Source of the DNA: Candidatus Bipolaricaulota bacterium
Lineage (GTDB): Bacteria > Bipolaricaulota > Bipolaricaulia > Bipolaricaulales > Bipolaricaulaceae
Assembly: GCA_022838705.1 (NCBI GenBank)
Contig: JALHJZ010000002.1
Span: 218,272 to 282,271 of the forward strand
Reading direction: 5' to 3'
Length of the DNA stretch: 64,000 nucleotides
Shown: one piece after another, positions 60,639 to 64,000 of the stretch
How the letters are laid out: each line of letters starts with the position of its first letter
Numbering within the stretch: the stretch's first letter is position 1
Position numbers and translations under genes: made by a program
Notes under the pieces: model-generated
Told to the model about the DNA's origin: nothing
The model's input: only the letters and a program-made list of their open reading frames with translations
The model's database searches: none

Positions 60639-60659
60639 GATTTGCCTCCTTGTATGCTG

Positions 60660-61148
60660 ATGATAATTACCCCAGGTGCCCTTGTCCAAATGTCCTTGGT
60701 GTCCACCTGGGCCAGCCGGAACGCCTTCCCCTCTTCCCAGGCCCAATGTGCCGGATAGAATGTCTTCCGTCGTTTCCTTTCCCTCGAGTCTTCCCCCAGA
60801 TGGCGTCTGAGGATGTGCCTGATGGTCCTCTCGGGGATCCCTAGGGCGTAGGCGATGCGTCTTCTGCAGCCTTTCTCCTGGCTCAGGGCCAACACCTGCT
60901 CCTCTACCTCCGGTGGAGTCCGGCGTGGGCTTTGGTGGGGACGGCGGTCTTGGTCCAAAAGACCCGCCTCGCCCGCCTCCTGGTAGCGTCTCACCCATTT
61001 GCGGACGATGTTGCGAGAGATGGAGCTTGCGGGCTGTTTCCCTCAGGCTCCCACACTCCTGCCATGTACGCACGATCATAAGGCGGAGGCTCACCTTGCC
61101 CTCCTGGTGGGTAAGCCTGTAAGCTTCGGTGAGTGCAAGTGCCAGCAC
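60660..61148 (-). pseudogene. N-terminal fragment of IS481-like transposase, frameshifted
   Basis: Starts with GTG and reads LTEAYRLTHQEGKVSLRLM, RETARK, then shifts frame near 61035-61045 into ISRNIVRKWVRRYQEAGEAG (helix-turn-helix) and ERTIRHILRRHLGED, ending FRLAQVDTKDI. A second shift near 60690 gives LDKGTWG and then homology stops. The catalytic DDE domain is absent. Probably a broken insertion sequence whose promoter region now precedes the DUF11 gene. Confidence 0.75.
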
Positions 61149-61208
61149 GGTGGCATCCCTCCTTTCCTCAGCGTTTGCAGGAGTTCTTGGCGCATCTACC
61201 CCGGAGTC

Positions 61209-61240
61209 TTGACAAGGAGGAGGAGGAGGAGTAGTATACT
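61209..61240 (+). promoter_or_regulatory. Promoter of the C39/barrel cassette
   Basis: Consensus TTGACA followed by AGG repeats and TAGTATACT. With TAGTAT as -10 the spacer is 17 bp; with TATACT it is 20. This is the only perfect TTGACA next to a gene in the window. An AAGGAGGT ribosome-binding site follows at about 61252-61259. Confidence 0.6.
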
Positions 61241-61267
61241 AGTGCCGTCCATAAGGAGGTGGTTAGG

Positions 61268-61606
61268 ATGGCGGTCTGGAAGAAGGTGGTGTTGGTGGCT
61301 CTAGTGGCCGTGGTCGGGTTGGTTCCCGCGTTCGCCCAACTCAGCTACGCCCAGGCGGCTCCGGTACAACAAGCTTCAGTTACATTGCCCCAAGGAAGGG
61401 AATTGGGTGATGAGGAGTTGCTCGACACCGAAGGGGAGTTGTGGTTGACTTTGTTGCTTGGCTTTTGCTTTGGAGCTGGACTCGCAGCCTGGCACGAATA
61501 CTACAGGGACGAAGACCGCGGAGTAGATTGGGATGATGCCCCTGAAATTGTACTGGGAGGGGTGGGAATGGCGGGTGGAGTCCTGCTCGGCTACTATGCG
61601 TATTAA
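61268..61606 (+). CDS. Small secreted glycine-rich protein of the C39 cassette
   Basis: 112 residues. Signal peptide about 1-23 (VVLVALVAVVGLVPAFA). Then a linker with GRELGDEELLDTEGE, which resembles bacteriocin-type leader sequences, a hydrophobic glycine-rich stretch (LLLGFCFGAGLAAW), an acidic segment (DEDRGVDWDDAPE) and a second one (GGVGMAGGVLLGYYAY). No family recognised. ATG at 61268 has well-spaced AAGGAGGT. Candidate substrate of the peptidase encoded downstream. Confidence 0.65.
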   Translation: MAVWKKVVLVALVAVVGLVPAFAQLSYAQAAPVQQASVTLPQGRELGDEELLDTEGELWLTLLLGFCFGAGLAAWHEYYRDEDRGVDWDDAPEIVLGGVGMAGGVLLGYYAY

Positions 61607-61826
61607 AAGAGCTTGTTGGATCGGAGCTATAACGGTAACCTTTTACCTCGTTTTTATGTCCCTCTGCCTGGGAATTGAATCGGTAATACGAGGCGGCAGC
61701 TTTTGGCACGCTCGTATAACATGGACTCCGCCCATGGTGCTAGTGTTCGTCTTAGGGGCGTTCGCATTGGGTTGGTTAGGCTCACGGGAGACTTCAGAGA
61801 AGGACCATAACAAAAAAGGGGGATAG
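61596..61826 (+). CDS. Small two-helix membrane protein of the C39 cassette
   Basis: 76 residues with two hydrophobic segments (AITVTFYLVFMSLCLGI and MVLVFVLGAFALGWLG) and a charged tail (SRETSEKDHNKKGG). The ATG lies inside the end of the preceding gene, suggesting coupling. A longer in-frame start is possible. No family recognised. Confidence 0.5.
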   Translation: MRIKRACWIGAITVTFYLVFMSLCLGIESVIRGGSFWHARITWTPPMVLVFVLGAFALGWLGSRETSEKDHNKKGG

Positions 61827-61829
61827 GCT

Positions 61830-62451
61830 GTGTTCTTCCTCTTTTTCCTGATTTATACACTGGCGCCCGTCGATGAGACGGGCGCTAATCTTTCGTATCG
61901 CGAGCTTCGCTACGAGAAAGTGATTGAGCAGGTGGAGTGGTATACCTGTGGCCCCGCAGCAGTAGCCACGTTGCTCACTTACTATTACGGCCTTCCCACT
62001 ACCGAGGCTGAGGCCCTTGAGCTGGCGGAGGGGTTTGCTGCCAAGTCAAAGCCGTGAACCTGGTCAGGCCCTCACCGCCCTTGCCCTCAAGCAGACTCTG
62101 GAGGCCAAAGGCGTCCCCACCAAAGGGTTTCTGGTCAAACCAGAAGCCCTGAAAGATTACTTCGCTAAAGGAGGCCTCCCCCTAATCGCCCACCTCACCG
62201 AACCACAAAAACATTTCGTGGTGATCGTAGGATTTGTGAATGACCAGATTGTCCTTGCTGACCCTTCCTGGGGACGGCGGATAGTTCCGTTTCCCATTTT
62301 TGTAAAGGGCCATGGCTATAGCGAGGTCATCCTCGTTCCCATCCCGAGCGCTGAGTTAGCCCAGGTGGCAAAAGAACGGCAAAGGGCGGCCTTGAAGTGG
62401 GCCGAGGCTGAGCTTACTGCCCTCTCCCGGCTGCGGGAAGGACTGCCGTGA
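61830..62451 (+). pseudogene. C39-type cysteine peptidase, frameshifted
   Basis: Frame one (61830-62057) gives an N-terminal hydrophobic signal/anchor (MFFLFFLIYTLAP) and the catalytic cysteine region VEWYTCGPAAVATLLTYYYGLP (Cys40). Frame two (from about 62017) continues with GQALTALALKQTLEAKG, the catalytic His in KHFVVIVGF and Asp in LADPSWG. The parts join by a +1 shift near 62040-62058. C39 domains cleave leader peptides of exported substrates. It is a recent frameshift, a sequencing error, or recoded. Confidence 0.75.
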
Positions 62452-63248
62452 AGAAGAAAGATGCTTACTCAACGAGAACCGGTGGCCTCTGGGCAGCCCT
62501 TCTTTTGCTTCCGCCCCTTTTGGGCTGGGCCCAAGTGTCGATCGAGCCTCTTCGCCGGGCAGAGGAACCACCAGGCCAGTACACTTGGCATTTAAGCCTG
62601 GGATACACCCCTTTGGGCCGAGAGGGCTTGGGCGTGGATGAGCTTGGCCAACCATATGCCTACACCCTTTTTGCTCAAGAATGGCGCCTGACCTTTGGGG
62701 GCACGGTCCAACTTGCCACCGGCCTCAAAACCGGCGTTGAGGTTAGCGAACAAACCACGGTGACCCAGGAGGTCCAAAGGTATTCGACCGAAGAAGTCAG
62801 GCTAACCAAAACTGATCGAACCGTGTTGTACAGCACGTTCTGCGAGTATCGAATGGATCCAGGGAGTCGGTGGGATCCCCGGGCCTCGCTCTTTCTGGGT
62901 CATCCAGGGAAGGCCGGGGTGGGTCTTTCCCTCAGCCTCTTGCGCGATCCCATGGTCCTTGTGGCCGACCTCTCCTTCCGCGGCCAAGAGGAGGAGCCCC
63001 AAGGGTGGTTCGTCACGAGCCTGGGCGCGGGATTCGTGGCCAACCTTTGGATCAGCGTGAGCACTCTGACCAGCCTTGCCGTGCCCGTGGTGGGCGTTGG
63101 CGTCCCTTCCACCAGCTTAGGCGTCCGCGTGCGCTACGGCCTGGATGTGCAAGGAAAGGAAGAAATAGGGGTGCGGGCGACCTTGGTCCTGCGAGGGGAT
63201 AGGACATGGCTGGCACTAGAGGCGGAGTGGCTCGGCCGTGGTCCCTGA
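62448..63248 (+). CDS. Probable outer-membrane barrel of the C39 cassette
   Basis: 266 residues. Signal peptide about 1-28 (LWAALLLLPPLLGWAQ). Strand-like segments follow (YTWHLSLGYTPLG, WRLTFGGTVQLATGLKTGVEV, VGLSLSLLRDPMVLVADLSF, LGVRVRYGLDV, IGVRATLVLRG, WLALEAEWLG). GTG start overlaps the peptidase stop by 4 nt (GTGA), so it is coupled to the C39 gene. Could be the export pore for the small secreted protein. Confidence 0.6.
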   Translation: MKKKDAYSTRTGGLWAALLLLPPLLGWAQVSIEPLRRAEEPPGQYTWHLSLGYTPLGREGLGVDELGQPYAYTLFAQEWRLTFGGTVQLATGLKTGVEVSEQTTVTQEVQRYSTEEVRLTKTDRTVLYSTFCEYRMDPGSRWDPRASLFLGHPGKAGVGLSLSLLRDPMVLVADLSFRGQEEEPQGWFVTSLGAGFVANLWISVSTLTSLAVPVVGVGVPSTSLGVRVRYGLDVQGKEEIGVRATLVLRGDRTWLALEAEWLGRGP

Positions 63249-63255
63249 AAAAAGA

Positions 63256-63261
63256 TATACT
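63256..63261 (+). promoter_or_regulatory. -10 element for the leucine-rich-repeat gene
   Basis: TATACT shortly before a GGTGAGGAGGAG ribosome-binding site and the GTG at 63281. Confidence 0.4.
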
Positions 63262-63280
63262 CCGTGGTGAGGAGGAGACT

Positions 63281-63895
63281 GTGCGGGTGCGTCTACTTGC
63301 GATATTGCTGGTTTTTGGGGTAGTGGCCTGGGCGGGAACGCCGCTTAACCTCCCCGATCCCGGCCTGGAAGCAGCCATAAGGCAGGCTTTGGCTAAGCCA
63401 GAAGGGCCGATCTTTGCCGAAGACCTTGCCACGCTAACTGTGCTTTATGCTACGGGCTACGGCATAGAGGATTTAACCGGAATCGAGTACGCCACCAATC
63501 TTCGCATTTTGGACCTTAGCCAGAATAAACTCACAAACCTTGAGCCGTTAAGCAAACTGACTTCTTTGGAAGAGCTGAGACTTATGGGAAACGAGATGCG
63601 GGATCTTTCGCCATTGGCTGAGCTTCCGCGGCTTCAAGTGCTTTCCCTTTCCTTCAACCACGTGGAGGACATCTCGCCCTTGGCCTCGCTCGTTGAGCTT
63701 CGGGAACTCGATCTTGCGGGCAACCCGGTCCGAAACGTAGCGCCGCTTGCCAACCTCAAGAAGCTTGAAATTTTGGTGCTTTCACAAACAGAGGTTTCGG
63801 ATGTTCGGCCCCTTTCAGGCCTGACCAATCTTCGTGTACTTATGATTGACCAAAGCAACGTTTTCGATCTCTCCCCCCTGGCAAATCTTGAGTAA
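63281..63895 (+). CDS. Secreted leucine-rich-repeat protein, 3' truncated
   Basis: 204 residues. Signal peptide (LLAILLVFGVVAWAG) and then a cap region followed by six 22-residue SDS22/internalin-type repeats (pattern LxxLxxLxLxxNxLxDLSPLAxL, for instance TSLEELRLMGNEMRDLSPLA). It ends abruptly at SPLANLE inside the repeat array, where an 11-bp tandem duplication supplies the TAA stop just before transposase remnant B. A fuller original protein is likely. GGAGGA precedes the GTG. Confidence 0.8.
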   Translation: MRVRLLAILLVFGVVAWAGTPLNLPDPGLEAAIRQALAKPEGPIFAEDLATLTVLYATGYGIEDLTGIEYATNLRILDLSQNKLTNLEPLSKLTSLEELRLMGNEMRDLSPLAELPRLQVLSLSFNHVEDISPLASLVELRELDLAGNPVRNVAPLANLKKLEILVLSQTEVSDVRPLSGLTNLRVLMIDQSNVFDLSPLANLE

Positions 63896-63904
63896 ATCTT
63901 GAGT
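63883..63904 (+). repeat. 11-bp tandem direct repeat at the LRR/transposase junction
   Basis: AAATCTTGAGT occurs twice in a row. The first copy is LRR coding sequence; the boundary between copies creates the TAA stop, and the second copy abuts remnant B. Confidence 0.8.
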
Positions 63905-63988
63905 GTAGTAGGCCAACACATCGTGACCCCCCTTAGAGGCCCAGATCATGGCCACCTCATCTAGGAGGACCACCGGGAAGGCAGCGAA
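63905..63988 (-). pseudogene. C-terminal transposase remnant, copy B
   Basis: The minus strand reads LPDEFAAFPVVLLDEVAMI then WASKGGHDVLAYY, matching copy A in the same orientation. The frame is open to the window edge, so a longer transposase may lie beyond. Differences from copy A include several synonymous changes, so this was once coding sequence. Confidence 0.5.
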
Positions 63989-64000
63989 CTCATCCGGAAG

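Noticed and set aside
61214..61231. AGG-triplet run as a functional microsatellite or multiple ribosome-binding site
   Set aside because: It lies inside the promoter spacer, upstream of any likely transcript start; a separate AAGGAGGT sits at the right distance from the ATG.
58073..64000. CRISPR array or defence island in the accessory region
   Set aside because: No regularly spaced repeats, Cas, nuclease or toxin-antitoxin genes seen; the repeats are transposase tails and LRR codons.

Overview
The window is a GC-rich bacterial chromosome segment with dense, often overlapping genes and frequent GTG/TTG starts. Several products need an outer membrane: beta-barrels, lipoboxes and PKD/FN3 lipoproteins. 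The mix of SpoVS next to RNase Y, an archaeal-type TrmY, split GcvPA/GcvPB, a COG2403 GTPase and a lone AmmeMemoRadiSam enzyme suggests a deep-branching, probably anaerobic lineage. Candidate phylum Bipolaricaulota (OP1/Acetothermia) is my best guess; this is inference and was not tested by any search.

Region by region. 0-12.6 kb: Era (5' cut), GlnS, glutamate dehydrogenase, a HAD phosphatase, tRNA-Ser, a TlpA-like thioredoxin, PfkA with a flavoprotein, RsmD-SurE, DUF72-threonine synthase, and a nitroreductase next to a peroxiredoxin-nitroreductase fusion. 12.6-23.2 kb: a barrel protein, the COG2403 GTPase, a GNAT protein, an ATP-cone kinase, two PKD lipoproteins with a putative barrel, trmY-DUF2007-pcm-ltaE, and a TrkA-type protein. 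23.2-32.2 kb: dnaB-gcvH-gcvPA-gcvPB, rpsB-tsf-pyrH, tRNA-Glu and a large exported protein. 32.3-43.1 kb: one long minus-strand run, rimP-nusA-MMPL-rny-spoVS-PpiC/TPR-mazG-DUF4911-yqeG-rnc, linking ribosome maturation, transcription and RNA decay. 43.1-49.5 kb: rluD, pgsA, and ffh-rpsP-khpA-trmD followed by a 52-codon gene, a GNAT, a HAD-HD fusion and an FN3 lipoprotein. 49.6-58.1 kb: a CBS/CorC protein, an M1 peptidase-barrel fusion, pheT, tsaE, a radical SAM enzyme and yggS.

From about 58.1 kb to the end the segment changes character: lower GC, transposase remnants and cell-surface genes. A DUF11 surface protein lies between the N-terminal and C-terminal pieces of a transposase. Next comes a plus-strand cassette: a small glycine-rich secreted protein, a small membrane protein, a C39-type cysteine peptidase (frameshifted here) and an outer-membrane barrel. 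A leucine-rich-repeat gene follows and is cut off at a second copy of the transposase tail. The C39/barrel cassette is my best candidate for an undescribed system; its logic resembles Fap-type amyloid export.

Two themes cut across the window. First, many genes carry a TANNNT-like -10 motif only 6-8 nt before the start codon and no Shine-Dalgarno sequence, which suggests widespread leaderless mRNAs; genes inside operons use Shine-Dalgarno sites or ATGA/GTGA overlaps. Second, several housekeeping proteins lack canonical active-site residues (RNase III, Ffh, RsmD, KhpA, the peroxiredoxin domain).
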